From: Roseomonas sp. OT10
GTDB taxonomy: Bacteria; Pseudomonadota; Alphaproteobacteria; Acetobacterales; Acetobacteraceae
DNA: 64,000 nucleotides
Direction of reading: 5' to 3'
Assembly: GCF_020991085.1 (NCBI RefSeq)
Contig: NZ_CP087719.1
Coordinates: 4,050,001 to 4,114,000 of the forward strand
In this document: positions 42,270 to 52,625 of the stretch, one piece after another
Layout: the number at the start of each line of letters is the position of its first letter
How positions within the stretch are numbered: position 1 is the first letter of the stretch
The notes under the pieces: generated by a model
Seen by the model: the letters and a program-made list of their open reading frames with translations, nothing else
Database searches by the model: none
Told to the model about the DNA's origin: nothing
Translations under genes and position numbers: made by a program

Positions 42270-43136
42270 TCAGTCCGCGAACCGCCCCACCGGCGCCCCC
42301 GCCACGCCCACGTCCAGCTCGAGGATGCTGCCCTCCACCGGCGGATCGTCCGGGCGGCGCAGGCTGGTGACGTAGAGGGTGCGCAGGCCGGGCCCGCCGA
42401 AGCAGGGCATGGTGGGGCTGGACACCGGCAGCGTCACCACCCGGTCGAGCGTGCCGTCCGGCAGCCAGCGGTTCAGCACCCCGGCGGAGACGCCCGCGGA
42501 CCAGTAGCCGCCCTCCGCATCCGTGGCGGCGCCGTCGGGGCGGCCGGTCGGGGTGTCGGGCGAGGCGACGAGTCGCTGGTGCGCGACCTCCCCGGTCACC
42601 GGGTCGTAGTCCCAGCACCAGATCTTCTCCTGCCGGCTGTCGGAATGCCACAGGGTCCGCCCGTCCGGGCTCCAGGCGAGGCCGTTGGAGACGGTGAGGC
42701 CCGAGGCCAGCCGCGACACCCCGCCACCGGGCGAGATGGCATAGAGCCCGGCGATCGCCTCCTTCTCCGGCCGGTCGTCCATCGAGCCCACGACGAAGCG
42801 CCCCTCTGGGCTGGCCTTGCCGTCGTTCAGCCGGTTCTCCGGCCGGTCGGGCTCCGGCGCGGCGTAGCGGTCCAGCGCGCGGTCGCGCGGGTCGAAGCGA
42901 TAGACGCCGGAGCGCAGCGCCACCAGCAGCGCGCCGGAGCGGCAGAGGGCGAAGCTACCGATCGATTCCGGCATCTCCCAGGTCTCGGTCTCGCCGGTCG
43001 CGGGGACGGAGCGGTGCAGGGCGGGGCGGTTGATGTCCACCCACCACAGCCGTTCGGTCCCGGCATCCCAGACGGGGCATTCGCCGACCGTCCGGGCCGG
43101 GGCGATCTCCAGCACCCGCGCGATTCGATTTTGCAT
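42270..43136 (-). CDS. SMP-30/gluconolactonase/LRE-family protein
   Basis: 288-residue six-bladed beta-propeller lactonase-type enzyme. Metal-site glutamate in VGECPVWDAGTERLWWVDI near residue 18, RPENRLNDGKASPEGRFVVGSM near 100 with the conserved Asn-Asp, LTVSNGLAWSPDGRTLWHSDS near 148 and RPDGAATDAEGGYWSA near 195. Family members hydrolyse sugar-acid lactones. The divergent GntR regulator starts 32 bp away and an enolase-superfamily sugar-acid enzyme is in that operon, so a sugar-lactone to sugar-acid step is likely. A perfect palindrome overlaps its start codon. Confidence 0.85.
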   Translation of the reverse strand: MQNRIARVLEIAPARTVGECPVWDAGTERLWWVDINRPALHRSVPATGETETWEMPESIGSFALCRSGALLVALRSGVYRFDPRDRALDRYAAPEPDRPENRLNDGKASPEGRFVVGSMDDRPEKEAIAGLYAISPGGGVSRLASGLTVSNGLAWSPDGRTLWHSDSRQEKIWCWDYDPVTGEVAHQRLVASPDTPTGRPDGAATDAEGGYWSAGVSAGVLNRWLPDGTLDRVVTLPVSSPTMPCFGGPGLRTLYVTSLRRPDDPPVEGSILELDVGVAGAPVGRFAD

Positions 43137-43146
43137 TTTCGAAAAT
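43135..43146. promoter_or_regulatory. Predicted GntR operator: 12-bp perfect palindrome between divergent genes
   Basis: ATTTTCGAAAAT, a perfect and AT-rich palindrome in very GC-rich DNA, overlapping the ATG of the SMP-30 gene and 23 bases before the gntR ATG. A promoter-like pair for gntR, TTGCAT (43131-43136) and TAAGCT (43153-43158), flanks it, which would make the gntR mRNA nearly leaderless. A single bound dimer could block both genes. Inference from position and symmetry. Confidence 0.55.
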
Positions 43147-43168
43147 CCTCCGTAAGCTCTCCCCTACC

Positions 43169-43852
43169 ATGCCCAAACCCGCCGCGCACCACGAGGCCGA
43201 GACCCTCTCCACCCCGGCCTATGCCCGGGTGCGCGAACGGCTCCGCGAGGAAATCCTGGCCGGCGACTGGCCCGCCGGGGAGCACCGCACCCTCGCCCAG
43301 CTCGGCGCCCGGCATGGCCTCTCGCTCAGCCCGATCCGCGAGGCGCTGCTGCACCTCCAGGGCGAGGGGCTGGTGGAGCTGCGCCAGCACCGCGGCGCCG
43401 TCGTGCCGCTGCTCGACGCGGCGCTGCTGGCCGACCTCTACGACCTGCGCGCCGCGCTGCAGTCGCTCCAGGCCCGGCGCGCCGCCGAGCGGGCGACGGC
43501 GGCGGAGCTGGCGCGCATGGCGGAGCACGTGGCGGGATTCGCTGCCGCCGCCGCCCGGAAGGCGGTGGACGAGGCTCTGGCGCAGAACGACGCCTTCCAC
43601 ACGCTGATCGACGCCGCCGCGCGCAACCCGCAGGCCAGCGCCGTCTACCGCGCGCGCAGCGCCTTCGTGAACACCGCGCGCCGCCGCCTCGGCTACGGGC
43701 CCGGCCGCATGGGCGAGGCGGACACGCAGCACCGCGCCCTGCTCGCCGCCATCACGGCACGGCAGGCGGAGACCGCCGCCCGCCTGGCCTTCGAGCACGC
43801 CCAGGCGGCGCGACGCGACCTGATCGCCCGGCTGGAGCAGAGCGCGGGCTGA
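43169..43852 (+). CDS. GntR-family transcriptional regulator, FCD (FadR) subfamily
   Basis: 227 residues: N-terminal winged helix (YARVRERLREEILAGDWPAGEHRTLAQLGARHGLSLSPIREALLHLQGEGLVELRQHRGAVV, about 12-75) and an all-helical FCD effector domain with LYDLRAALQSLQARRAAERATAAEL, DAFHTLIDAAARNP and a C-terminal HRALLAAITARQAETAARLAFEHAQ carrying the metal/ligand residues. FCD regulators of sugar-acid operons release DNA when the acid binds. It is expected to act on the palindrome at 43135-43146 and to control the SMP-30 gene and the Bug/enolase-superfamily genes downstream. Confidence 0.87.
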   Translation: MPKPAAHHEAETLSTPAYARVRERLREEILAGDWPAGEHRTLAQLGARHGLSLSPIREALLHLQGEGLVELRQHRGAVVPLLDAALLADLYDLRAALQSLQARRAAERATAAELARMAEHVAGFAAAAARKAVDEALAQNDAFHTLIDAAARNPQASAVYRARSAFVNTARRRLGYGPGRMGEADTQHRALLAAITARQAETAARLAFEHAQAARRDLIARLEQSAG

Positions 43853-43889
43853 ACCGCGCACCGGACGGGTTCATCCGAGGGAGACGTTC

Positions 43890-44864
43890 ATGACACTGCA
43901 TCGCCGGGGGCTGCTCGCCCTCACCGCCGGGGCGCTTGCCGCGCCCCGCCTGGCCCGCGCCGCCTGGGCGCCGGACCGGCCGATCTCCTTCCAGGTCGGC
44001 TTCCCGCCCGGCGGCAACATCGACTACGTCGCGCGGCTGCTGGCCAAGGAGCTGACGCCGCGCCTGGGGCAGAGCGTGGTGGTGGAGAACCGCACCGGCG
44101 CATCGGGCAACCTCGCCACCCAGGCGATGCTGCGCGCCCCCGCCGACGGGCACACCATCGGCTTCGCGGCGATCCACCTCGCCACCAACCCCTTCCTGGT
44201 GCCGCTGGGCTACGATCCGGCGGAGATCGACCCGCTGACCCAGATCGGCGACGTGCCCGTGCTGTTCCTGGCCAGCACCGCCTCCGGCCTGCGCGACGTG
44301 GCGGCGGCGGTGGCGGCGGCGAAGGAGGCGAAGGGCGACATCACCTTCTCCTCCGGCGGCATCGGCACCTCCTCCCACCTCGCGGCGGAGCTCTTCGCGC
44401 GGCGGGCGGGATTCACCTTCACCCACGTCCCCTTCCGTGGCGGCGGGCCCTCGATGCAGGCGCTGCTGGCGGGGCAGACCGCGCTCTCCTTCACCGTGGC
44501 CGAGGCCGCGATCCCGGAGAACGTCGCCGCCGGCAAGATCCGGGGCCTGGCCGTGATGCAGCGCGAGCGGCTGGCGGCGATGCCCGACATGCCCAGCATC
44601 GCCGAGGCGGGCTATGGCCCCGAGGTCTTCATCAGCTCCTGGCACGGCGTCATGCTGCGCGCCGGCACGCCGCAGCCGGCGCGGGAGCGGCTGTTCGCGG
44701 CGATCGCCGACGCCGTGCGCGGCCCGGAGATGGTCCAGGGGCTGCGCCGCGCCGCGATCGAGCCGGCGGTCAGCGAATCCCCCGCCGCCTTCAAGGCCTT
44801 CGTCCAGAGCGAGACGGAACGCTGGGGCAAGGTCATCCGCGAGGCCGGGATCACCGCGCAATGA
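43890..44864 (+). CDS. Bug-family (TctC-like) periplasmic solute-binding protein
   Basis: 324 residues with a signal peptide (LHRRGLLALTAGALAAPRLARA, arginine pair) and the Bug fold: PISFQVGFPPGGNIDYVARLLAKELTPRLGQSVVVENRTGASGNLATQAMLRAPADGHTIGFAAI, then HVPFRGGGPSMQALLAGQTALSFTVAEAA, RGLAVMQRERLAAMPDMPSIAEAGY and the C-terminal AFVQSETERWGKVIREAGI. Bug proteins bind carboxylic acids, some with TctAB permeases and many as orphans. No TctA/TctB gene is adjacent. The ATG follows a GAGGGAGA site. Confidence 0.88.
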   Translation: MTLHRRGLLALTAGALAAPRLARAAWAPDRPISFQVGFPPGGNIDYVARLLAKELTPRLGQSVVVENRTGASGNLATQAMLRAPADGHTIGFAAIHLATNPFLVPLGYDPAEIDPLTQIGDVPVLFLASTASGLRDVAAAVAAAKEAKGDITFSSGGIGTSSHLAAELFARRAGFTFTHVPFRGGGPSMQALLAGQTALSFTVAEAAIPENVAAGKIRGLAVMQRERLAAMPDMPSIAEAGYGPEVFISSWHGVMLRAGTPQPARERLFAAIADAVRGPEMVQGLRRAAIEPAVSESPAAFKAFVQSETERWGKVIREAGITAQ

Positions 44865-46105
44865 CCCCCGGGCAGGCCGCGCCGTCCCCCCGCTCCGGGC
44901 TGCGCATCACCGGCATCCGCACCTTCCTGATGCAGGCCGGGCCGCTGGGCGCCAGCGGCTGGGGCGACGTGCGGACCTCCGTCACCACCGGCACGCGCAA
45001 CTGGCTCTTCGTGAAGGTGGACACGGATGCCGGCATCACCGGCATCGGCGAGGGCAGCGGCTGGCCCGTGGTGGTCGAGGCGGGGGTGCGCGACCTGTCG
45101 CACGTCCTGGTCGGCGAGGACCCCTTCGACATCGAGCGGCTGTGGCAGCGGATGCAGGTCGCCACCATGGGCCACGGCATGACCGGCGTGGTCGGCCAGG
45201 GCGCGATCGGTGCCATCGACATGGCGCTGTGGGACATCAAGGGGAAGGCGCTTGGCGTGCCCGTCTGGCAGCTGCTCGGCGGCCGTACCCGCGACCGCAT
45301 CCGCGCCTATGCCCATGCCTCGACCCCCGAGGCGGCGCGCGACGCGCTGGCCCGCGGCTATACCGCCATCAAGACCGGCGGCGTGGCGGCGACGGTGGCG
45401 AAGGCGGAAGCGATCCGCGCCGCGATCGGTGACGGGGCCGACCTGATGATCGACCTGCACGGCCCGCCCTGGCTGACCGCGCCCGACGCCATCGCCGTCT
45501 GCCGGGCCCTGGAGCCCCTCGCCCCGCTCTTCGTCGAGGAGCCGGTGGCGCCCGAGAACATCGAGGGCTATCGCCGCCTGCGTGGCGAAACCGCCGTCCC
45601 CCTGGCGGGCGGCGAGCGCCATGCCGGGCTCTGGGGCATCGCGCCGCTGCTGGCCGAGGGGCTTCTGGACGTGGTGCAGCCCGATACCGGCCGCGCCGGC
45701 GGGCTGACCGGGCTGCGCAAGGTGGCGGCGGTGGCAGAGGCGCGCTTCGCCACCGTGGCCCCCCATGCCGGCTCGCTCGGCCCGGTCGCGGAGTTCGCCA
45801 CGCTGCACCTGCTGGCCGCCATCCCCAACGCCCTGATCCTGGAGAAGATGGACCCGGACTGGGAAGGCCGCGCCCGCACCGTGACGGTCAGCCCGGAACT
45901 GCGCGACGGCTGCCTGCTGGTGCCCGATGCGCCCGGCCTCGGCGTGGACATCGACGAAGGCTTCGTCGCCGCGCACCCGCATCGGCGCAACGTCGGCCTC
46001 GCCTCCGGACAATGGCCCGACGGCACGGCCGCCGCGACCCTCTATACCCAGCCACGCCACCCCCGTCGCCCCATCCTGGGCGGGCAGGGCCGCAACGCCG
46101 GATAG
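44861..46105 (+). CDS. Mandelate racemase/muconate-lactonising enzyme family, sugar-acid dehydratase-like
   Basis: 414-residue enolase-superfamily enzyme. Capping domain with ITGIGEGSGWPVVVEAGVRDL, barrel with GQGAIGAIDMALWDIKGKALGVPVWQLLGGRTRDRIRAYAH, the KTGG end of strand 2, metal ligands in LMIDLHGPPW (Asp), FVEEPVAPEN (Glu) and VPLAGGERHAG (Glu), and the general-base region TVAPHAGSLGPVAEFATLHL. Resembles D-galactonate/gluconate-type dehydratases, which remove water from sugar acids to give 2-keto-3-deoxy acids. The start overlaps the Bug gene stop (ATGA). Exact substrate cannot be read. Confidence 0.83.
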   Translation: MTPGQAAPSPRSGLRITGIRTFLMQAGPLGASGWGDVRTSVTTGTRNWLFVKVDTDAGITGIGEGSGWPVVVEAGVRDLSHVLVGEDPFDIERLWQRMQVATMGHGMTGVVGQGAIGAIDMALWDIKGKALGVPVWQLLGGRTRDRIRAYAHASTPEAARDALARGYTAIKTGGVAATVAKAEAIRAAIGDGADLMIDLHGPPWLTAPDAIAVCRALEPLAPLFVEEPVAPENIEGYRRLRGETAVPLAGGERHAGLWGIAPLLAEGLLDVVQPDTGRAGGLTGLRKVAAVAEARFATVAPHAGSLGPVAEFATLHLLAAIPNALILEKMDPDWEGRARTVTVSPELRDGCLLVPDAPGLGVDIDEGFVAAHPHRRNVGLASGQWPDGTAAATLYTQPRHPRRPILGGQGRNAG

Positions 46106-46137
46106 GCATCGCACGGGTAGCCCGGCTCGTCGGCCTG

Positions 46138-46505
46138 CGGCGGCAGGTGCGCCCGTGGCCCGGGGGCAAGGCTCTGCCTCGCCCCCGATACCCCCACTCC
46201 GCCAGGACCCTGCGGGCCCTGGACCCATTTGGCGCTGCCGCGGGACAGCCGGACACGGGGTCACAGCGCCGAGGAGCCATGCTCCTCGGCGGGTACGGCC
46301 GCAGCATTCGCTGACGCCTTCTGGATTTCTTCTGGAGTCCCGCCTGTCCGCGCGCCGTCAGGGTTCAGTCCGCAGGCTGACGGCAGCCGCGAAGAGCCAA
46401 CTCCCAGCGGGGTCCGGGGCCCGCTTGTGGCCCCGGCAGGGGAGGGTCTGGGAGGGGACGGCGTCCCCTCCCGGTCCGACGCCCGAACACGACGGCGCGA
46501 CAGCC
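46138..46505 (-). repeat. Interspersed structured repeat, copy 5 (reverse)
   Basis: Copy between the convergent enolase-superfamily gene and hpnN, lacking the left terminal sequence (it begins at the GCGCCCGTGGCCCGGGGGC block) and with a worn right end. Internal hairpins intact, palindrome GGAGGGGACG/CGTCCCCTCC near 46455. The hpnN stop lies about 10 bp beyond the right end. Confidence 0.88.
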
Positions 46506-46516
46506 CGCGATCCGCG

Positions 46517-49009
46517 TCAGCCGCCGCCGGCGTGGCGCAGCTCGCTTGGCGGCACGGCCAGCAGGGCGGGGCGGACCAGCAGGGAGACGAGCAGTTCCCA
46601 GGCCAGGGAGAGCATCAGCAGGCGGCCCATGCTGGCGGTGCCGGGGTGGCTGGACAGCCACAGCGCGCCGAAGGCGGTGGCTGTGGTCAGGGCGCTGAAG
46701 ACGATGGCGCGGGTCAGGCTGGATTGCAGCAGGTGCGCCTCGCCGGCGCGCCAAGCCATGACGAAGTAGATGTTGAAGGCCACGCCGATGCCGAACAGCA
46801 GCGGCAGCGCGATGATGTTGGCGAAGTTCAGCGGCCAGTCGAGCAGGGCGCAGGAGGCGAGGGTCAGCACGCCGCTGAGCAGCACCGGCAGCATGGTCAG
46901 CACCACGTCGCGGGCGCGCCGCAGCACCAGCGCCAGCAGCAGCACGATGGCGAGGCCGGACAGGGCCCCGGCCTGCAGGAAGGCGGTGACGACCATGCCG
47001 CCGGCCTCGCGGATGGAGATGGGCGGCCCCACCGCCTCGGGCGCGAGAGCCAGGATCGCGTCGGAGAAGCGGAGCAGCACCGCGTTGTCCGCGGAATCGC
47101 CGCGCGGCAGCGCCTCGACCCGGTAGCGCCCGTCACGCGCCACCCAGTCGGCCACCAGGTCGGGGGGCAGGCTCTCGCGCGTCACCGGCCCGGCCTGGAG
47201 CAGCGCCCGGAGCTGGCCGAGCAGCACCTCCAGCGGCGCCACGACGGCCTGGGCGGCCGCGGCGCGCGCCTCCGGCGGGCCGCCCGCCAGACGCTCCAGC
47301 GCCACGGCCAGGCGCCGGGCCGCGGCGGCGGGCGGGTCGCTGTCCCCCTGCCCCGCCGCCCGGCGCAGTGCCGCCGCGGTCTCCGCCATCCGCCGCGCCA
47401 GGGCGGCGTCGTCGGGCGGCGCGGGCGGCGCGGCGGCTTCCAGCGCCGGCTCCAGCAGCATCGCGGCATCGGCGATGGCGGCCAGCTTCTCCTCCTGCTG
47501 CGCCGGCACGAAGGTGGCCAGGGTGAGGGTGCCCGCCACCTCCGGCAGCGCCTCCAGCCGGCGGGCCATCGCCTCCGCCTCCGCCGGCGAGGGCAGCAGC
47601 ACGTTGATGGTGTTGGGCGTGCGCTCCGGGTCGCGCATCAGGTCGTGCAGCGTCGCCATCGACTCCACATGCGGGCTGCGCAGGTGCATCGGGTTGAAGT
47701 CGAAGCGCAGCCAGGGCAGCAGCGCGGCCGAGCCGAGCGCGGCCAGGGCGGAGACGGCCAGCACCGCGCGCCGGTGCCGTGCCAGCGCCGCCTCCATCGG
47801 GGCCAGGGCGGGGAAGCCCGCCTCCGCCAGCGCGTCCGGCGCGGGCCGCAGCAGCACCAGCAGCGCGGGCAGCAGGGTGAGGCAGAGCAGGAAGGCCACC
47901 ACCATCCCCAGCCCGGCGATCGCGCCCAGCTCCGCCACGCCCACGAAGCTGGTCGGCAGCAGGGCGAAGAACCCCAGGGCGATGGCGGCCGCCGCCAGCG
48001 CCAGCCCGCCGCCGACGCCCCGCCCCGCCGCCTCCAGCGCCTCCCGCAGCCCGGGGCGCGAGAGGCGCTCCGCCAGCGTGCGGACGCTGAGCTGGATGCT
48101 GAAATCCACCCCCAGCCCGACGAAGAGCGGGATGAAGGCGACGGAGATCAGGTTGAAGCGGCCGACCGCCCAGAGGCCGAGGCCGGCGGTGGCTGCCAGC
48201 CCGATCAGCGTGGTCGCCAGGATCGCCGCGACGGTGCGCCCGGAGCGGACGGCCAGCCACAGGATGCCAACCAGGGCCAGCAGCATGGCACCCGTCACCA
48301 GCTGCCAGTTCTCGGCCAGGGTGACGAACTCCTCGTCCGCCAGCGGCACCGGGCCGGTCAGGCGGACCGTCACGCCCTGCTCCGGCGCCAGGCCCAGCGA
48401 GGCGGCGGTGGCACGGATCGCCTCGCTCGCCGCCGCTCCCGGCTCCAGCGCCGTGAAGTCCATCACCGGCTGCACCAGCACGAAGCGGCGCGTCTCGCGC
48501 AGGCCGGGCGCGCGCCCCTCGACCAGCGCCTGCCAGGAGAAGAAGGCCGGCCGGCCCTCGGCCGCCGCGGCGAAGCTCCCGGCCAGCCCGTCCAGCGCCG
48601 GGGCGACGTCGCCCAGCGACGCCTGCCCCCGCTCCACCCCCTCCAGCAGCAGCCCCACCGCCCCCAGGACGCCGCGCAGGCTGGGATCGGCGGCCAGCGG
48701 CCCCAGGAAGGGCTGGGCCCGGACCAGCTGCTCCATCCGCGCGCGGACCTCCTCCAGCGGCAGCAGCAGCAGGCCGTGGCGGGCGAAGAAGGGCCCGCCG
48801 CCCGGCTCCCGCACGCTGCGGAACATCCCCGGCTGTGCCCGCAACGCCGTGGCCAGCCGCTCCGCCGCCGCGGCCGCCAGCTCCGGCGTGGCGCCGTCGA
48901 TCACCGCCAGGGTGACGTCCACCTGCTGCGGGAAGGCCTGGTCCCAGGCGATCTCGCGCTGGCGCCAGTCCAGGCCGGGGTCGATCAGCTCCGCCGTGTC
49001 GGCGGTCAT
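46517..49009 (-). CDS. hpnN: Hopanoid RND (MMPL) transporter HpnN
   Basis: Large inner-membrane RND-type exporter that moves hopanoids toward the outer membrane. From the ATG at 49009, 830 aa: soluble loop 1 ([27 protein letters not shown]), membrane block of five helices (about 235-400, [21 protein letters not shown]), soluble loop 2 ([31 protein letters not shown]) and a second block (665-830, [19 protein letters not shown]). The first helix of the family is missing from this start. The open frame continues upstream to 49243 and does encode it ([25 protein letters not shown]), but with no ATG, GTG or TTG, so the true start is a rare codon or the 5' end holds a frameshift. Sits in a hopanoid cluster with shc, hpnG and hpnH. 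Confidence 0.85.
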   Translation of the reverse strand: MTADTAELIDPGLDWRQREIAWDQAFPQQVDVTLAVIDGATPELAAAAAERLATALRAQPGMFRSVREPGGGPFFARHGLLLLPLEEVRARMEQLVRAQPFLGPLAADPSLRGVLGAVGLLLEGVERGQASLGDVAPALDGLAGSFAAAAEGRPAFFSWQALVEGRAPGLRETRRFVLVQPVMDFTALEPGAAASEAIRATAASLGLAPEQGVTVRLTGPVPLADEEFVTLAENWQLVTGAMLLALVGILWLAVRSGRTVAAILATTLIGLAATAGLGLWAVGRFNLISVAFIPLFVGLGVDFSIQLSVRTLAERLSRPGLREALEAAGRGVGGGLALAAAAIALGFFALLPTSFVGVAELGAIAGLGMVVAFLLCLTLLPALLVLLRPAPDALAEAGFPALAPMEAALARHRRAVLAVSALAALGSAALLPWLRFDFNPMHLRSPHVESMATLHDLMRDPERTPNTINVLLPSPAEAEAMARRLEALPEVAGTLTLATFVPAQQEEKLAAIADAAMLLEPALEAAAPPAPPDDAALARRMAETAAALRRAAGQGDSDPPAAAARRLAVALERLAGGPPEARAAAAQAVVAPLEVLLGQLRALLQAGPVTRESLPPDLVADWVARDGRYRVEALPRGDSADNAVLLRFSDAILALAPEAVGPPISIREAGGMVVTAFLQAGALSGLAIVLLLALVLRRARDVVLTMLPVLLSGVLTLASCALLDWPLNFANIIALPLLFGIGVAFNIYFVMAWRAGEAHLLQSSLTRAIVFSALTTATAFGALWLSSHPGTASMGRLLMLSLAWELLVSLLVRPALLAVPPSELRHAGGG

Positions 49010-49423
49010 GGCGAAGTGCCGCGCGCCATAGGCCAGCGACCCGGCGGCCAGCAGCAGGCCGAGCAGCAGGACCAGCCAGGGGCGGGCCGCGCTGGCCGCG
49101 ACGATCCGTCCGAGCAGCCGCGCGCCGGCCGATGCGGGAGCCGACAGGGGGTCCGAGGCGGGGGCGGAATGCGGGTCCGGGACAGGCAGGGCGAGGCTCC
49201 CCTCAGGCTGGGGCCGCCCACTCCCCTGCCCTGCCGCCCGGCGTCAACCCCGGCCCGGCCTGGCCTGTCGCGGCGGCCCGAATCCGGCGCGCCCGCCCCA
49301 CCCGCGTCTTCGACCCTGCGAAACGGGCTTCCGGGCCGGGGGGCCCCGACCTATCCTCGCTTCGGGACCGCCAGCATCGCCGGGCATCCGAACGCAGTCT
49401 CCGCCACCGGAGGAATGGCCTGC
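49010..49423. other. Divergent hpnN-ispH region, including unassigned 5' end of hpnN
   Basis: The first 230 bases (to 49243) are an open extension of the hpnN frame that encodes its missing first membrane helix near 49010-49080 but offers no standard start codon. GTG at 49221 is in another frame. G-runs near 49146-49151 and 49160-49164 are places where an indel could have shifted the frame. The remaining 180 bases must carry promoters for both directions; no convincing -35/-10 pair was found. GGAGG at 49409-49413 is the ispH ribosome site. Confidence 0.5.
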
Positions 49424-50377
49424 ATGCGGGTTCTCCTTGCCCAGCCTCGCGGCTTCTGCGCCGGGGTCGTCCGTGCCATCGAGATCGTGGAGCGTTCGCT
49501 CGAGCGGTTCGGGGCGCCGGTCTATGTCCGTCACGAAATCGTGCACAACCGCCACGTGGTGGAGGCGCTGCGCCGCAAGGGCGCCGTCTTCGTGGAAGAC
49601 CTGTCCGAGATTCCGGACGGGGCGGTGACCATCTTCAGCGCGCATGGCGTCGCCCAGTCGGTCATCGACGACGCGGCAGGCCGCGGCCTGCCGGTGCTGG
49701 ACGCCACCTGCCCGCTGGTGGCCAAGGTGCACATGCAGGGCAAGCGCTACGTCGCGCGCGGGCGGACCCTGGTGCTGATCGGCCATGCCGGCCATCCGGA
49801 GGTGGAGGGCACGATCGGCCAGATCGACGCGCGGGTTCACCTCGTCTCCAGTGTCGAGGAGGTCGCGGCGCTCGACCTGCCCATGGACACGCCCATCGCC
49901 TACGTCACCCAGACGACGCTCAGCGTGGACGACACGCGCGGGGTGATCGCGGCGCTGAAGGCACGCTTCCGCGACCTGGAGGGGCCGGAGGTGTCGGACA
50001 TCTGCTATGCCACCCAGCATCGCCAGTCCGCCGTGCGAGACCTCTGTGCCCAGGTGGACCTGCTGCTGGTGGTGGGCGGCCGCAACAGCTCCAACTCCAA
50101 CCGCCTGCGGGAGATCGGGGCGGAGTACGGGCTGCCGAGCCACCTCATCGCCGATGGCGGCGAACTGGACCCGGCCTGGCTGGATGGGGTAGGCACGGTC
50201 GGGCTGACCGCCGGCGCCTCGGCCCCCGAGGAGCTGGTGCTCGACGTGATCGCGGCGCTCCGCCGCCACGCCGAGATCGAGGTGCAGCCGATGAGCGGGC
50301 TGCGGGAGGAGGTCGAGTTCCGCCTCCCCGTCGAACTCCGGACGCCGGCGGCCGCCGGCGCCGCGCAGCAAGGATAG
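49424..50377 (+). CDS. ispH: 4-hydroxy-3-methylbut-2-enyl diphosphate reductase
   Basis: 317-residue iron-sulfur enzyme that makes IPP and DMAPP in the last step of the MEP isoprenoid pathway. The three cluster cysteines are C12 ([14 protein letters not shown]), C96 ([12 protein letters not shown]) and C194 ([13 protein letters not shown]); active-site HEIVHN, SAHGV and [12 protein letters not shown] are intact. Start: GGAGG at 49409-49413 is 10 bases before the ATG at 49424, while the ATG at 49415 lies directly against it, and [14 protein letters not shown] is the usual N-terminus. hpnH starts 6 bp downstream, so isoprenoid supply is co-transcribed with hopanoid tailoring. Confidence 0.95.
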   Translation: MRVLLAQPRGFCAGVVRAIEIVERSLERFGAPVYVRHEIVHNRHVVEALRRKGAVFVEDLSEIPDGAVTIFSAHGVAQSVIDDAAGRGLPVLDATCPLVAKVHMQGKRYVARGRTLVLIGHAGHPEVEGTIGQIDARVHLVSSVEEVAALDLPMDTPIAYVTQTTLSVDDTRGVIAALKARFRDLEGPEVSDICYATQHRQSAVRDLCAQVDLLLVVGGRNSSNSNRLREIGAEYGLPSHLIADGGELDPAWLDGVGTVGLTAGASAPEELVLDVIAALRRHAEIEVQPMSGLREEVEFRLPVELRTPAAAGAAQQG

Positions 50378-50383
50378 ATCGCG

Positions 50384-51586
<1,203 letters not shown>

Positions 51587-52196
51587 CGCGCAGAAGGCCC
51601 GCTCCGCCTCCCACCCCGTCCGCAGCAGGGCGGGCAACTGCCCCGGCCGTGCCGCCAGCGCGCGCAGCACGGCCGGCAGGTCCATTCCCCCATCCGGCCG
51701 CATTCCCACCCGCGCGGCCGGCGGCAGGTCGCGATCCGCCGCGTCCGACACCACCCGCGCGGCCGCGAAGGGCACCCCGTGCCGCCGCGCCACCCGCGCC
51801 GCGACGTGTGATTCCATGTCCACGGCGATGGCCCCCGTCGCCGCATGCCGCGCGGCCTTCGCGGCCGCATCCGCCACCATCGTGTCGCTGCCCAGCAGCA
51901 GCCCGGTCCGCGCCCCGGGCAGCGCCGCCGCCAGCCGGTCGCGCCACGCCGCGTCGGCCGGGATCGCCTCGGCCCCGTCCAGCACCGCCTCCGCCACCAC
52001 CCAGTCGCCCGGTGCCAGCCCCGGCGCCAGCGCCCCCGCGATGCCCAGGCTGATCACGCCCCGCGCGATCCGCACGGCATCCCCCAGCACCGCCTCCAGC
52101 CGGGCGGCATCGCCCCCGCCGGCAACGGTCTCGATGCCCGGGCCGGACAGGATGCGGGCCTCGCGGCGCAGGCCGGTGACGACGAGGAGCCTCACG

Positions 52197-52605
52197 GCGC
52201 GCCCGTGGCCCGGGGCAAGGCTCCGGACCCCGCTGATACGGGCGGTGCGATGCCCTGATCCGGGCCGGCGGGGCACCCGTGGCCCGGGGGCAAGGCTCTG
52301 CCTCGCCCCCGATACCCCCACTCCGCCAGGACCCTGCGGGCCCTGGACCCGATCAGTGCTGCCGCGGGACAGTCTGCGACGGGGTCACAGCGCCGAGGAG
52401 CTTGGCTCCTCGGCGGGTACGGCCGCCGCACTCGCGGACGCCTTTGAAGCTTTTTCAGGGTCCCGCCTGTCCGCGTACCGTCAGGGTTCAGCCCGCAGGC
52501 TGACGGCAGCCACGCAGCACCAGGCTCCCAGCGGGGACCGGGGCCCACTTGTGGCCCCGACAGGGGAGGGTCTGGGAGGGGCAGGGAGGAGCCGTCCCCC
52601 CTTGA
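52197..52605 (-). repeat. Interspersed structured repeat, copy 6 (reverse, with partial duplication)
   Basis: Degenerate copy between hpnG (start at 52195) and shc (stop at 52626), both on the minus strand. The terminal GCGCCCGTGGCCCGGGGCAAGG block occurs twice, at about 52198-52220 and 52266-52292, so the end has been duplicated or two insertions are nested. The palindrome at the other end is broken (GGAGGGGC...GAGCCGTCCCCCC). Central hairpins are kept; GCCGAGGAGC/GCTCCTCGGC is at about 52392-52414. The element forms the leader of hpnG. Confidence 0.85.
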
Positions 52606-52625
52606 CCGGGGAGCGACGCTGCCTC

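Noticed and set aside
46229-49423. Giant N-terminal extension of ispH across repeat copy 5 and hpnN
   Set aside because: Glutamine/arginine-rich shadow of hpnN; the normal IspH N-terminus and ribosome site are at 49424.
49244-49423. Riboswitch or structured leader before ispH
   Set aside because: Several GC-rich inverted repeats can be drawn but none resembles a known riboswitch core and the ribosome site is free.
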